Shown: in pieces, positions 39,509 through 48,140 of the stretch
Layout: every line of letters begins with the position of its first letter
How positions within the stretch are numbered: position 1 is the first letter of the stretch
Assembly: GCF_002097715.1 (NCBI RefSeq)
Contig: NZ_CP020738.1
Span: 2,542,001 to 2,606,000, forward strand
DNA from: Burkholderia ubonensis subsp. mesacidophila
GTDB lineage: Bacteria > Pseudomonadota > Gammaproteobacteria > Burkholderiales > Burkholderiaceae
Length of the DNA: 64,000 nt
Reading direction: 5' to 3'
Notes under the pieces: generated by a model
The model's input: the letters and a program-made list of their open reading frames with translations, nothing else
The model's database searches: none
Told to the model about the DNA's origin: nothing
Program-made: the position numbers and the translations under genes

Positions 39509-40108
39509 ATGGAAATATCGATCCCGAAGACAGCAAATCCGATTCGTCATTCAGCAACGATGGGCGGAACGGCACACGGAACGATCGTCGCGGCGTTCCC
39601 CGACATCCTGCGTGCCGACGCAAGCGCCGTCGCCGGTCGGATGCGATGCCCCACCACGACACTTCCCGGCGTGTCCGTCACCGTTCGCGGCGAAGCGCTG
39701 AACCTGCCATACCGCATTCATCACGAAGAAGGCGAAGCGCTGCTGGCCGACCTGAGCGGCGTACAGGCAGCGATTTACTCTTGCGTTCTCACTCGGCACA
39801 CCGACGGCCGCGTGCGCCAGCGGCAAATTGAAAGACTCACGGCCGAATCCCGGGACTGGATTGCGCCTTTCATCATTCAACTCTGCGGCGAGTACGTCAT
39901 CGAGATTCTCGACGACGTCGAGCGTCTCCTGTCTCGCCACGATCGCGACATTTACGGCGCGTTCATTCGGGACAATCCCGCGTTCTACCGAAAGACGCGC
40001 GACCGCATGGTCAGCTACTGGGATTGCTACTACCGTTGGCTGTACAAGCGAAAGCACGACTATGTCGGCTTTCGTCTGCTTGATCAGTTTGATGAATGGG
40101 CGCGATGA
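39509..40108 (+). CDS. Hypothetical protein
   Basis: The 199-residue soluble protein has several aromatic and charged motifs (LNLPYRIHHEEGEALLADLSG, WIAPFIIQLCGEYVIEIL, DNPAFYRKTRDRMVSYWDCYYRWLYK) and no signal peptide. I do not recognise a family. Start choice between 39476 and 39509 is uncertain; the latter removes an unlikely MRAAAWHHAAT start. Its GC content seems a little lower than the neighbours. Confidence 0.6.
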   Translation: MEISIPKTANPIRHSATMGGTAHGTIVAAFPDILRADASAVAGRMRCPTTTLPGVSVTVRGEALNLPYRIHHEEGEALLADLSGVQAAIYSCVLTRHTDGRVRQRQIERLTAESRDWIAPFIIQLCGEYVIEILDDVERLLSRHDRDIYGAFIRDNPAFYRKTRDRMVSYWDCYYRWLYKRKHDYVGFRLLDQFDEWAR

Positions 40109-40826
40109 CTTTTGAGGTTCATGCAGCAATCCGGGCGCGCCCGTTCAACCAGGCATTGATGGTGCTTGTGGCGTTGGCATTCCGTCTGAAAAATCGATGT
40201 CCTTTTAATCAGTCGAAATTGCTCCATTCCACATATGAAAATTTCGCAACGTGCATTGTTGCCTGCGACCCCTTCAGCATTTTCCGTGGAAATGTAAAAG
40301 GAGCGACGCGCCGATCTCCGCCCCAATCGAAATGGCGACATTACGCCGCACTCCTGATCGTGGGAGCCGCGCACGGGTCGGACCCTTCGCCGACCCAATT
40401 GATCAGTCGTGACGATCTTTGCATTTCGTAACAACTTGGGTTGATTCGTTAGGGTCACCTGCCGTAAATTTTGCCCGTCGCCCGGCGGCATCCGGCAGTT
40501 GGGCGATGTTTCATTCTGCATATCACGCATGCCGGATACCAGGATGGCCCGCCATCCGACACTGCAAGTCCGCACGCCGTGCGGACTTGATCAAGCTGTC
40601 GAACTAGCACTGAGTATCGATTCGACTACATGCAGCCCGATAGGGCCCGACGCGCCGTAGCGGGCTCGCCGAGTCGTTCCTGTCATGACGGACTTGATCC
40701 GGCGTGACAGCGGGACACATAGTCGAATTTTTATATTTGCATCGCACTCCTAATGCATTGAGGAGACTCGACCGGATTTTCGACGGCACCAATTAATTTT
40801 GCGCAATTTGCGAAGGAGGACAGAAA
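40109..40826. other. Gene-poor, AT-richer region
   Basis: This 718-base stretch is visibly lower in GC than its neighbours. Open frames on both strands (for example 40096-40431 plus and 40084-40575 minus) have no recognisable domain and atypical residue usage, so I do not call genes. A short palindromic CCGCACGCCGTGCGG lies at 40571-40585. It could be scar DNA or a regulatory region of the membrane protein that follows. Confidence 0.4.
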
Positions 40827-41429
40827 ATGGAATTCGTACGAATGGGAATCGTCTTTGTTCATCTGATCGCCTGCTGTGTCGCGATTGGTCTCGTGCTGAC
40901 CAGTGACATCGCGATGGTCAAGCGGCTCTTGGATACTGACGGGCCCGCCGATCTTGACCAGGTCCACCTGCCCAGTCTGCAGCGCACCGTCACGCTGGCG
41001 CTGACGGTGCTTTGGATCACCGGCGTTGCGGTCATTGCGTTCGATATGCGGACTCAGGGTCTCACGTATCTCCACAATCCCAAACTGCAGGCCAAGATCG
41101 GCATCGTCGCCTTGCTGACCTTCAACGGTATCGCTTTGCACTCCACGGTCCTCCCGGCACTGCAGAAAGCAGGATCCCTGCTGAAGCTCTCCTTTGAACG
41201 ACGCATGGTTGCCATTTTCCTGGGCGTGGTTTCCGCAGTCTCGTGGTTCTATGCGGCCATGCTGGGCGTCGGGCGTCCGTTGAGCTGGAAATATTCGTTG
41301 TTCCAGATCCTGGCAGCTTACCCGGCACTGATTGCTGGTGGAATTGCCGCCATGCTGTTCATCACGGCACTGGCGAAATCCAGGAAGCCCGTTGAACGAT
41401 CGAATACCGAAGAGGTCGCGGCCTATTGA
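40827..41429 (+). CDS. DUF2214-like inner-membrane protein
   Basis: The 200-residue protein has about five transmembrane helices (for example IVFVHLIACCVAIGLVLTSD, ALTVLWITGVAVIAFD, AKIGIVALLTFNGIALHS, YPALIAGGIAAMLFITALA) and polar loops. A DUF2214 assignment fits the length and topology but I am not certain. AAGGAGG occurs before the ATG. It stands alone between a gene-poor stretch and an MFS gene. Confidence 0.65.
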   Translation: MEFVRMGIVFVHLIACCVAIGLVLTSDIAMVKRLLDTDGPADLDQVHLPSLQRTVTLALTVLWITGVAVIAFDMRTQGLTYLHNPKLQAKIGIVALLTFNGIALHSTVLPALQKAGSLLKLSFERRMVAIFLGVVSAVSWFYAAMLGVGRPLSWKYSLFQILAAYPALIAGGIAAMLFITALAKSRKPVERSNTEEVAAY

Positions 41430-41611
41430 GCGCCAACACCCGCGGGATGCGTACTGTTCGCAGCGGTACGCATCCCGTTGTCGCACAACCCGCGCTTCGG
41501 CTTGTTCGATTGTTTCCCCGCCTTCAACACTGCAATGAATATTCACCCAAGATAAGAAGCCGGACTGCCAATACGCTGTGAGAACCTTCGCGCCTCACAA
41601 GACCGTATCCC

Positions 41612-42817
41612 ATGTCCGACCTCGACACTTCCCCACGCAGCCTGTCCATCGCGCTGCTCGCGATTTCCGCATTCGTCATCGTCACCACCGAATTCCTGAT
41701 CGTCGGCTTGCTTCCCGCGCTCGCGCGCGACTTCCGGATTTCGATTTCCACCGCCGGACAACTCGTCACCCTGTTCGCATTCACGGTGATGCTGTTCGGC
41801 CCTTTGCTGACCGCGGCCCTGTCGCACGTCCAGCGCAAGCGGCTGTTCGTCGCGATCATGTGCGTGTTCGCCGCCGCCAACACGCTCGCGGCGCTGGCGC
41901 CGAATCCGTGGGTGCTCGCGATCGCCCGTTTCATCCCGGCACTGCTGCTGCCCGTGTTCTGGGGCACCGCGAGCGAAACGGCGAGCCAGCTGGCCGGCCC
42001 CGGTCAGGCCGGCCGCGCGGTTTCTCAGGTCTATCTCGGGATCGCCGCGGCCACGCTGTTCGGCATCCCGCTCGGCACCGTCGCGGCCAACGCGATCGGC
42101 TGGCGCGGCGCGTTCTTCGGGCTCGCGGTGCTGTCGCTCGTGATGACCGCGCTCCTCGCGGCCTTCATGCCTGCCCGCGCGCGGCCGGAAAGCATGCGCA
42201 TCGCGGCGCAATTGAGCATCCTCGGCGACCGGCATGTCATCGCGAACGTCGCGCTGTCGGTCGTCGTGTTCACCGCGATGTTCACGGCCTACACCTATCT
42301 CGCCGATCTGCTGGAACGCGTCGCGCACGTGCCGCCCGCGCAGGTCGGCTGGTGGCTGATGGGCTTCGGCGCAGTCGGACTCGCGGGCAACTGGCTCGGC
42401 GGACGCTACGTCGATCGCCATCCGGCCGGCGCAACCGCCGCCTTCGTGCTGCTGCTGGGCATCGGCATGGCTGCGAGCATGCCGCTCGCGTCCTCGACGC
42501 GCTGGCTGGGCGCGGCGCTGGCCGTCTGGGGCATCGCCTATACCGCGCTCTACCCGGTCTGCCAGGTGCGCGTGATGAAAGCCGCGTCGCATGCGCAGGC
42601 GCTGGCCGGCACGCTGAACGTGTCCGCGGCCAACGCGGGCATCGGCCTCGGCGCGATCGTCGGCGGCTACACGATCGAGCACAGCGCGCTCGCCAACGTC
42701 GGCTACGTCGCCGCCGCGATCGCGCTGCTCGCCGCGCTGATTGCGCTCGCCATCGGCCGCCGCCGACCGGCGCGCGTCGACGCCGGCCTCGGCTCGCCGG
42801 GCGTTGCCGGGCAATAG
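41612..42817 (+). CDS. DHA1-family MFS transporter
   Basis: The 401-residue protein has twelve hydrophobic segments and the start TTEFLIVGLLPALARDF, typical of AraJ/PbuE/SotB-like exporters. It probably exports sugars, nucleosides or drugs with proton exchange. The LysR gene that follows 109 bases downstream on the same strand may regulate it. No ligand can be inferred from sequence. Confidence 0.88.
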   Translation: MSDLDTSPRSLSIALLAISAFVIVTTEFLIVGLLPALARDFRISISTAGQLVTLFAFTVMLFGPLLTAALSHVQRKRLFVAIMCVFAAANTLAALAPNPWVLAIARFIPALLLPVFWGTASETASQLAGPGQAGRAVSQVYLGIAAATLFGIPLGTVAANAIGWRGAFFGLAVLSLVMTALLAAFMPARARPESMRIAAQLSILGDRHVIANVALSVVVFTAMFTAYTYLADLLERVAHVPPAQVGWWLMGFGAVGLAGNWLGGRYVDRHPAGATAAFVLLLGIGMAASMPLASSTRWLGAALAVWGIAYTALYPVCQVRVMKAASHAQALAGTLNVSAANAGIGLGAIVGGYTIEHSALANVGYVAAAIALLAALIALAIGRRRPARVDAGLGSPGVAGQ

Positions 42818-42926
42818 CGAATACGCCGCGCTCCCCCCGGGCCCTGACCACGGTCAAACGGCAATCTCGCCAAGCGACGGGAAATGCATGGAGAATTGAG
42901 CCCTCGTCCACCTATCGCCCGCGCCG

Positions 42927-43844
42927 ATGTCGACAGAACGTCTCAAAGGTATCGAAGTCTTCGTCGCCATCGCCGAGGCCGGCAGCTTCACGGCCGCGGC
43001 GGAACGGCTCCATCTCACGACCTCGGCCGTCAGCAAGACCATCGCGCGGCTGGAAGCGCGGCTCGGCGCCCGGCTCTTCGAGCGCACGACGCGCCGCCTT
43101 GCGCTCACCGGCGCGGGCGAGGCGTTCCATCGCACCTGCACCCGCATCCTGACGGACCTCGAAGCGGCCGAAATCGACCTCGCCGCCGAGCACGTCGAAC
43201 CGGCCGGCCGCCTGCGCGTCGACGTGCCGGTGACGTTCGGCCACCTGCACGTGCTGCCGCTGCTGCTCGAATTCGCCGAGCGTCATCCGCGCCTGAAGCT
43301 GCACGCGTCGTTCACCGACCGCTTCGTCGATCCGGTCGAGGAAGGCATCGACGTCGCGGTGCGGATCGGCGGCGTCGACCTGCTTTCCAACCTGCTCGCG
43401 CATCGGACCATCTGCCGGGAGCGCGTGATCTTCTGTGCGGCGCCGCGCTATCTGCAGCAGCGTCCGGCGATTCGCGAGGTGGCGGATCTCGAGCACCACG
43501 ATTGCGTGACCTACGGCCGCGCGGACGGCAGCGTGAGTCCGTGGGTCGTGGCCCGCCCGAACGGGCAGGTCGAACGCCGCACGATGAACGGCCGGATCGT
43601 CGTCGGCAGCGGCGAAGCGCAGGTTCAGGCGGTGAAGGCCGGTTACGGAGTCGCGCAGCTGGCGACCTGGATGATCCGCGACGCGCTGCGCAGCGGCGAA
43701 CTCGTCGACGTGCTGCCCGCATGCGCGACGGCGGGATTGCCCGTCAACCTGATCTGGGCGCGTCACCGGGAGCGCTTGCCGAAGGTGGGCGCGACGCTGG
43801 CGTTCCTGGATCGCGCGTTGCGCGCCGTCTGCGCGGAAGACTGA
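42927..43844 (+). CDS. LysR-family transcriptional regulator
   Basis: The 305-residue LysR protein has the N-terminal winged helix (GSFTAAAERLHLTTSAVSKTIARLEARLGA region, about residues 19-48) and a C-terminal ligand domain. It sits between an MFS exporter (upstream) and a LysE-type exporter (74 bases downstream), so either transporter could be its target. The inducer is unknown. Confidence 0.9.
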   Translation: MSTERLKGIEVFVAIAEAGSFTAAAERLHLTTSAVSKTIARLEARLGARLFERTTRRLALTGAGEAFHRTCTRILTDLEAAEIDLAAEHVEPAGRLRVDVPVTFGHLHVLPLLLEFAERHPRLKLHASFTDRFVDPVEEGIDVAVRIGGVDLLSNLLAHRTICRERVIFCAAPRYLQQRPAIREVADLEHHDCVTYGRADGSVSPWVVARPNGQVERRTMNGRIVVGSGEAQVQAVKAGYGVAQLATWMIRDALRSGELVDVLPACATAGLPVNLIWARHRERLPKVGATLAFLDRALRAVCAED

Positions 43845-43917
43845 CGCGCGCATCGCGGCGCCGGCGTGGCATCATCCCTGCATCCCCACACGCGGCATCG
43901 ACTTCACGGAGCGACGC

Positions 43918-44550
43918 ATGTCCGTTCAGACCTGGATGATCTTTGCGGCAGCCTATCTCGTCACCACGCTGTCGCCGGGGCCCAACGTGCTCCTCGTCGT
44001 CCGGAATACCGTGCGCTACGGCCGCCACGGCACGGCCGCGACCATCGCCGGCAATCTGGTTGCGCAACTGTTCGTGGTCGTGCTCGTCGCGCTGGGCGTC
44101 GGCGCGGTACTGGCCGCGATGCCGCCGTTGTTCGTCGCGATGAAGGTCGTCGGCGCGCTGTACCTGATGGTGCTGGGCGTCAGGCAACTGCGCGGCCCGC
44201 GCACCGGGGCCGATGCGCAGACCCGCATGCAGCCGCACGAGATGCCGGACCGGAAGAAGCTGTTCCGGGAAGCGCTGCTGGTGTCGGCCAGCAATCCCAA
44301 GACGCTCGTCTTCCTGTCCGCGTTCATGCCGCAGTTCATTGCGCACGACCGCCCGCTACCGATGCAATTCGCCGTGATGTACCTGACGATCGCGTGCATG
44401 GTGGTGCTCGTCCACAGCGTCTACTCGGCCGGCGTGCACCAGTTTCATCGCGGCTTCGGCATGACCGGCTGGGTGCACGCGCTCAAGCGCGCGAGCAGCC
44501 TGCTGTTCGTCGGGCTGGGCATCCGGCTGCTCACGTCCCGGCAGGCGTAA
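43918..44550 (+). CDS. LysE/RhtB-family exporter
   Basis: The 210-residue membrane protein has six predicted helices and the family motif TTLSPGPNVLLVVRNTVRYG at the N-terminus, plus VSASNPKTLVFLSAFMPQF. It likely exports amino acids or related metabolites. It follows the LysR gene at 42927. It resembles the exporter at 1279-1911 but the two are clearly diverged. Confidence 0.9.
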   Translation: MSVQTWMIFAAAYLVTTLSPGPNVLLVVRNTVRYGRHGTAATIAGNLVAQLFVVVLVALGVGAVLAAMPPLFVAMKVVGALYLMVLGVRQLRGPRTGADAQTRMQPHEMPDRKKLFREALLVSASNPKTLVFLSAFMPQFIAHDRPLPMQFAVMYLTIACMVVLVHSVYSAGVHQFHRGFGMTGWVHALKRASSLLFVGLGIRLLTSRQA

Positions 44551-44554
44551 GCGT

Positions 44555-44923
44555 TCACGCGACGCAGATTCCCTCCACCGCCACCTTCTGAAAAAGGTGC
44601 GGTGACGCAACCGCCGACGCCGGATACGCGGACAGCTTCGCGCGAAACGCCGGATCGGTGAACGCCGCGCGAAAGTGCGCGGTGGACTCCCACACTGCAT
44701 AGTTCAGATACGTCGGACGCTCGCCGACCGCGCGATGCAATTGCGTCGAGATGAAGCCCGGCTGCCGCTTCATGAACGCGGCATCGTCCTGCCAGACCCG
44801 CAGGAATGTCTGTTCATCCGCCGGCTCCAGCGTGAAGACGTTGACGAGGACGACCGGCGCGACCTCCTCGGCGAGCTGGCGGTCGATCGGAAAGGCGGGA
44901 TCGAGCGGGCGAAACTGTGGCAT
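44555..44923 (-). CDS. Antibiotic-biosynthesis-monooxygenase (ABM) family protein
   Basis: The 122-residue protein has the ferredoxin-like ABM pattern: VVLVNVFTLEPADEQTFLRVWQ, MKRQPGFISTQLHR and YLNYAVWESTAHFRAAF. These small dimeric proteins oxidise quinols or degrade aromatics or haem; specificity is unknown here. GGAG lies six bases before the ATG at 44923, which decides against the in-frame ATG at 44938. It is divergent from a MarR gene, and the gap contains operator palindromes. Confidence 0.85.
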   Translation of the reverse strand: MPQFRPLDPAFPIDRQLAEEVAPVVLVNVFTLEPADEQTFLRVWQDDAAFMKRQPGFISTQLHRAVGERPTYLNYAVWESTAHFRAAFTDPAFRAKLSAYPASAVASPHLFQKVAVEGICVA

Positions 44924-44948
44924 GATCGGCTCCATCAATTTGGTTGTA

Positions 44949-44967
44949 TGATGTCAATTCGACATGA
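44949..44967. promoter_or_regulatory. Candidate MarR operator 1
   Basis: An imperfect inverted repeat TGATGTC-AATTC-GACATGA (one mismatch) lies between the divergent ABM and MarR genes, close to the ABM start. It shares its half-site with the perfect palindrome 18 bases to the right, as expected for two binding sites of one regulator. Confidence 0.6.
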
Positions 44968-44984
44968 CACATGTATAGCAAATC

Positions 44985-44998
44985 GACATCATGATGTC
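44985..44998. promoter_or_regulatory. Candidate MarR operator 2
   Basis: A perfect 14-base palindrome GACATCATGATGTC sits 21 bases before the MarR start codon. Together with the repeat at 44949-44967 it makes a two-site operator spanning the divergent promoters; MarR dimers typically occupy such sites and release when a phenolic or similar ligand binds. Confidence 0.65.
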
Positions 44999-45019
44999 AA
45001 TATGCATTGATGGTGACAG

Positions 45020-45493
45020 ATGAGAAAAGCGAAACGTACGCCGGCAGGCGAGATCCTGACCGATTTCATTCTCGATTTCTTCCGGCTCAACAGCCGGATG
45101 CTGGCGTCCGGCGACCGGCTGGTCGCCGGGCTCGGGCTGACGAGCGCGCGTTGGCAGATTCTCGGCGCGATCGCCGGCGCCGGGCAGCCGCAGCCGGTCG
45201 CGTGGATTGCGCGCGATCTCGGTGCGAACCGCCAGAATGTGCAGCGCATCGTCAATGATCTGGAAGCGGAAGGACTGGTGCGCTTCGAAGTGAACCCGCA
45301 CCATCGGCGCGCGCAGCTCGTCGTGCCGACCGACAGCGGCAAGCAGGCGTTCGACGCGGCGATGAGCCTGCAGGCCGCGTGGGTGAACCGTCTGTCGGAC
45401 GGGTTGTCGGTGGACGATCTCGAGGCGACGCGGCGCGTCATCGCGGGACTGCGCAGGAACCTGGACGAGACCGACGGCAGCGAACCAAACTAG
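45020..45493 (+). CDS. MarR-family transcriptional regulator
   Basis: The 157-residue protein has the winged helix-turn-helix of the MarR family (LTSARWQILGAIAGAGQPQP, WIARDLGANRQNVQRIVNDLEAEGLV, then the beta wing NPHHRRAQLV). It probably represses itself and the divergent ABM monooxygenase gene from the palindromes between them. Confidence 0.92.
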   Translation: MRKAKRTPAGEILTDFILDFFRLNSRMLASGDRLVAGLGLTSARWQILGAIAGAGQPQPVAWIARDLGANRQNVQRIVNDLEAEGLVRFEVNPHHRRAQLVVPTDSGKQAFDAAMSLQAAWVNRLSDGLSVDDLEATRRVIAGLRRNLDETDGSEPN

Positions 45494-45596
45494 CGCATAG
45501 CGTCGCGACGTGCTGAAGAGCACCTTCAGGATCGGCCCTTGAAGCCTGCGCGTCGCTCGGCGCAGCCCCTTCCACAACCGCATACCGGCACTCGAC

Positions 45597-46424
45597 ATGT
45601 ACCGAATCCTTTCCACGCTTTCCGACCCCTGCGCGTGCATCGCGTCCGAAGATGTCCTCGGTCACGTGCAGCGCGGCGACCGCTTCAACGCATGGGCGAT
45701 CGACGGCGCATCGTTCCTGACGGACCATCCGTTCACCACGTTCGGCGATCGGTCCGACGCGCACTGGTTCGCGGCGGAGCTCTCCGCGTACCTCGCGCAC
45801 GAGCTGCGCGAACGGGAATTCGACGCCGCCCGGCTTCGTCCGGTGCTGGAAGATTTGCGGCGGCGCTATCTGTCGTTGTCCCCGGATACGCCGCTGTGGG
45901 CCTATCCGGCCGCGGCGTGCACGATCGTCGAATTGCAACGCTCCGGCGACCACGTCGTCGCGGACATTCACCAGTACGCGGACTGCTTCGCATTGTTCGG
46001 CGCGGGCCGCAGCGACGAGCCGGCGCCCGCGGTCAACGATTTCCGGTCGACCGCGTCGCGGATTCAATGGCGGCCGCGTTCGGGATTCTCAGGCGAACAA
46101 CTGGCGCGTCAGCGCGAGCGTCGCATCGAGCAACAGCACAACCGGAATACGACCGCGCTGACGCTCAATCCCGACAGCGCCGCGAACGGCATGCACATCC
46201 GGCAGACTTTCGCCGCGCCATGCCAGGTGCTGCTGGGGACCGACGGCGTATCGCGCGCGTGGGAATACTACGGCCTCGTCGATCAGGGCGACGTCATCGA
46301 CTTCGTGTCGAGCAACGGCCTCCCGGCGTTGTTTGCGCGCCTGAGACACCACGAGGAAAACTACGTCCATCCCGAGATGAAATCGCGGGACGATGCGGCG
46401 GCGCTGCACATCCTCTGCGATTGA
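45597..46424 (+). CDS. PP2C-like serine/threonine phosphatase
   Basis: The 275-residue protein shows PP2C-like motifs: EDVLGHVQRGDRFNAWAIDGASFL (metal-binding Asp-Gly), PAAACTIVELQRSGDHVVA, then QYADCFALFG. Acidic residues that bind two metals in PP2C enzymes appear in part, but I cannot verify all of them. It is convergent with the lasso-peptide exporter gene, 12 bases away. Whether it is part of the peptide locus or a neighbour is unclear. Confidence 0.65.
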   Translation: MYRILSTLSDPCACIASEDVLGHVQRGDRFNAWAIDGASFLTDHPFTTFGDRSDAHWFAAELSAYLAHELREREFDAARLRPVLEDLRRRYLSLSPDTPLWAYPAAACTIVELQRSGDHVVADIHQYADCFALFGAGRSDEPAPAVNDFRSTASRIQWRPRSGFSGEQLARQRERRIEQQHNRNTTALTLNPDSAANGMHIRQTFAAPCQVLLGTDGVSRAWEYYGLVDQGDVIDFVSSNGLPALFARLRHHEENYVHPEMKSRDDAAALHILCD

Positions 46425-46436
46425 CGCGCGTCCGGC

Positions 46437-48140
46437 TTACGACAGCGGAACGAATTCGCGGACCGTGCCATCCTCGAGGCGATAGGCCCGGTCGGCGAGC
46501 TTCAACAGCGAGTGATGGTGCGTAATGACGACGAGCGTCGGCACGCGTTGCCGGATGCGGGCGAAGATCCGCGCTTCGCGGGCGCCGTCGAGCGACGACG
46601 TCGGCTCGTCGAGAATCACGACGGACGGGCGCCTTGCGAGCGCGCGCCCCAATGCGATGCGCTGGCGCTCGCCCCCCGACAGCGCCCGGCCCTGGATGCC
46701 GAGCGGCCGGTCCAGCACGTCGCCGTCGCCGCCATTGCCGAGCTCGTGCAGCTCCAGCATGTCGACCAGCTCGCGCAGCGCTGAATCGGGCGGCGCGTCG
46801 TCGCAGCCATAGACTAGGTTCTCGCGCAACGTTCCGGTCAGGATCAGCGGCGATTGCGGCGCAACGGCCACCTCGCTCGCGATGTCGCCGACCGCCACAT
46901 CGCATACGTTTGCACCGTACAACGCCACCGTGCCGTGCGCCGGCTTCGCGAGACCCAGCATCAGATTCGCCAGACTGGATTTTCCGCCGCCGGACGGCCC
47001 CATCAGGACGACCAGCTCGCCCCGAGCGATTTTCATGTTCACGTCGCGCAGCATCGTCCGCCCGCTCCATGCAACGTCGACGTGCTCGAGACGATAGACT
47101 TCGGTGGCCGAACGATCGAACGATGCGCGCGTATCCGTTCGCTCGGCCGGAAGTTCCAGCAGGCCGAAGCCGTCGCGCAATGCGATGTGGTTGCGGCGCA
47201 GATCGGACAGCGAAGCGGCGAGACTCGCAAATGGCATCGTCAGCGCGACGATATAGCCGACGATCATCACGAAGTCGCCGACCTGAAACGTCGAGCGCGT
47301 CACTTCGACTGCCGTGACGACGGTGAACACCGTCAGCAGCACCCCGGTGCACACCGTTTGCGCGGCGAGCAGCAACGCCAGGCGGGCGTTGCCGCGGGTC
47401 AGCTTGGCCGTGTAGACGCCAAGAATCCGGTGCAGCGCCGCATCCTCGCGCACGTAGGCATTATTGAGCTTGATGTCGAGCATGAAGCCCAGCTTCTCGA
47501 CGAGATGGCTCGACAGCATGTCGGCCGCACTGAAGACCTCCGCGTGCGCGCCCTTGCTCTTGTTCGCGATACCCCATGTCACGACGAACAGGACGAGCAT
47601 CGCACCGACGAACGCGAGCGCGAATGCGCCGTTCGTCACCTGCCACAGCACGGCGCCCGACAGCACCAGCTGGAACAACGTCGGCGCAATGATCCAGAAC
47701 AGCGCCATCGAAATTGCGCTGAACGCGTCCCTGCTGCGCGCCACGATCGATACCAGTGTGCCGGGGTCGATTTCCGTCAGCCGGGCATAGTCGACCCGAA
47801 TCAACCGCGCGTAGATCGCGTGATGAAACGCCGCGTCGCATCGCGCGAGAACGGCAGCCGCAATCATGTTCTTCAGCCACTCGCACGCGTGAGCGACCGT
47901 CCACGTCACACCGTACGCGGCCGTCAGCACGACCGCCGATGCGGCATACCCGTGCACCGCGCCGAGCGACAGCGCATTGGTCGCCTGCCGCAACAGATAC
48001 GGCACGAGGGTGTACAACGTCGCAACGAGCGCCATGAACAGCGTTGCGAGGATGAAATGCACCGGCAGCCGGGGATAGCGGCTGACCGTGATCCTGTAAG
48101 CCGTGACGTAATCACTGACCAGTTCCGTTACGAAGGACAT
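46437..48140 (-). CDS. Lasso-peptide ABC exporter (D protein)
   Basis: The 567-residue protein joins about six transmembrane helices (residues 1-320) to a nucleotide-binding domain: Walker A GPSGGGKSS, signature LSGGERQRIALGRAL and Walker B VVILDEPTSSLD. This McjD-like half-transporter is the usual exporter and immunity factor of lasso peptides. Its start codon lies 13 bases inside the end of the cyclase gene, so they are translationally coupled. It is the last gene of the operon. Confidence 0.92.
   Translation of the reverse strand: MSFVTELVSDYVTAYRITVSRYPRLPVHFILATLFMALVATLYTLVPYLLRQATNALSLGAVHGYAASAVVLTAAYGVTWTVAHACEWLKNMIAAAVLARCDAAFHHAIYARLIRVDYARLTEIDPGTLVSIVARSRDAFSAISMALFWIIAPTLFQLVLSGAVLWQVTNGAFALAFVGAMLVLFVVTWGIANKSKGAHAEVFSAADMLSSHLVEKLGFMLDIKLNNAYVREDAALHRILGVYTAKLTRGNARLALLLAAQTVCTGVLLTVFTVVTAVEVTRSTFQVGDFVMIVGYIVALTMPFASLAASLSDLRRNHIALRDGFGLLELPAERTDTRASFDRSATEVYRLEHVDVAWSGRTMLRDVNMKIARGELVVLMGPSGGGKSSLANLMLGLAKPAHGTVALYGANVCDVAVGDIASEVAVAPQSPLILTGTLRENLVYGCDDAPPDSALRELVDMLELHELGNGGDGDVLDRPLGIQGRALSGGERQRIALGRALARRPSVVILDEPTSSLDGAREARIFARIRQRVPTLVVITHHHSLLKLADRAYRLEDGTVREFVPLS

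Noticed and set aside
40084..40575. A 163-codon minus-strand frame in the gene-poor gap
   Set aside because: No domain, odd residue usage and overlap with the end of the gene at 39509; not enough to call.
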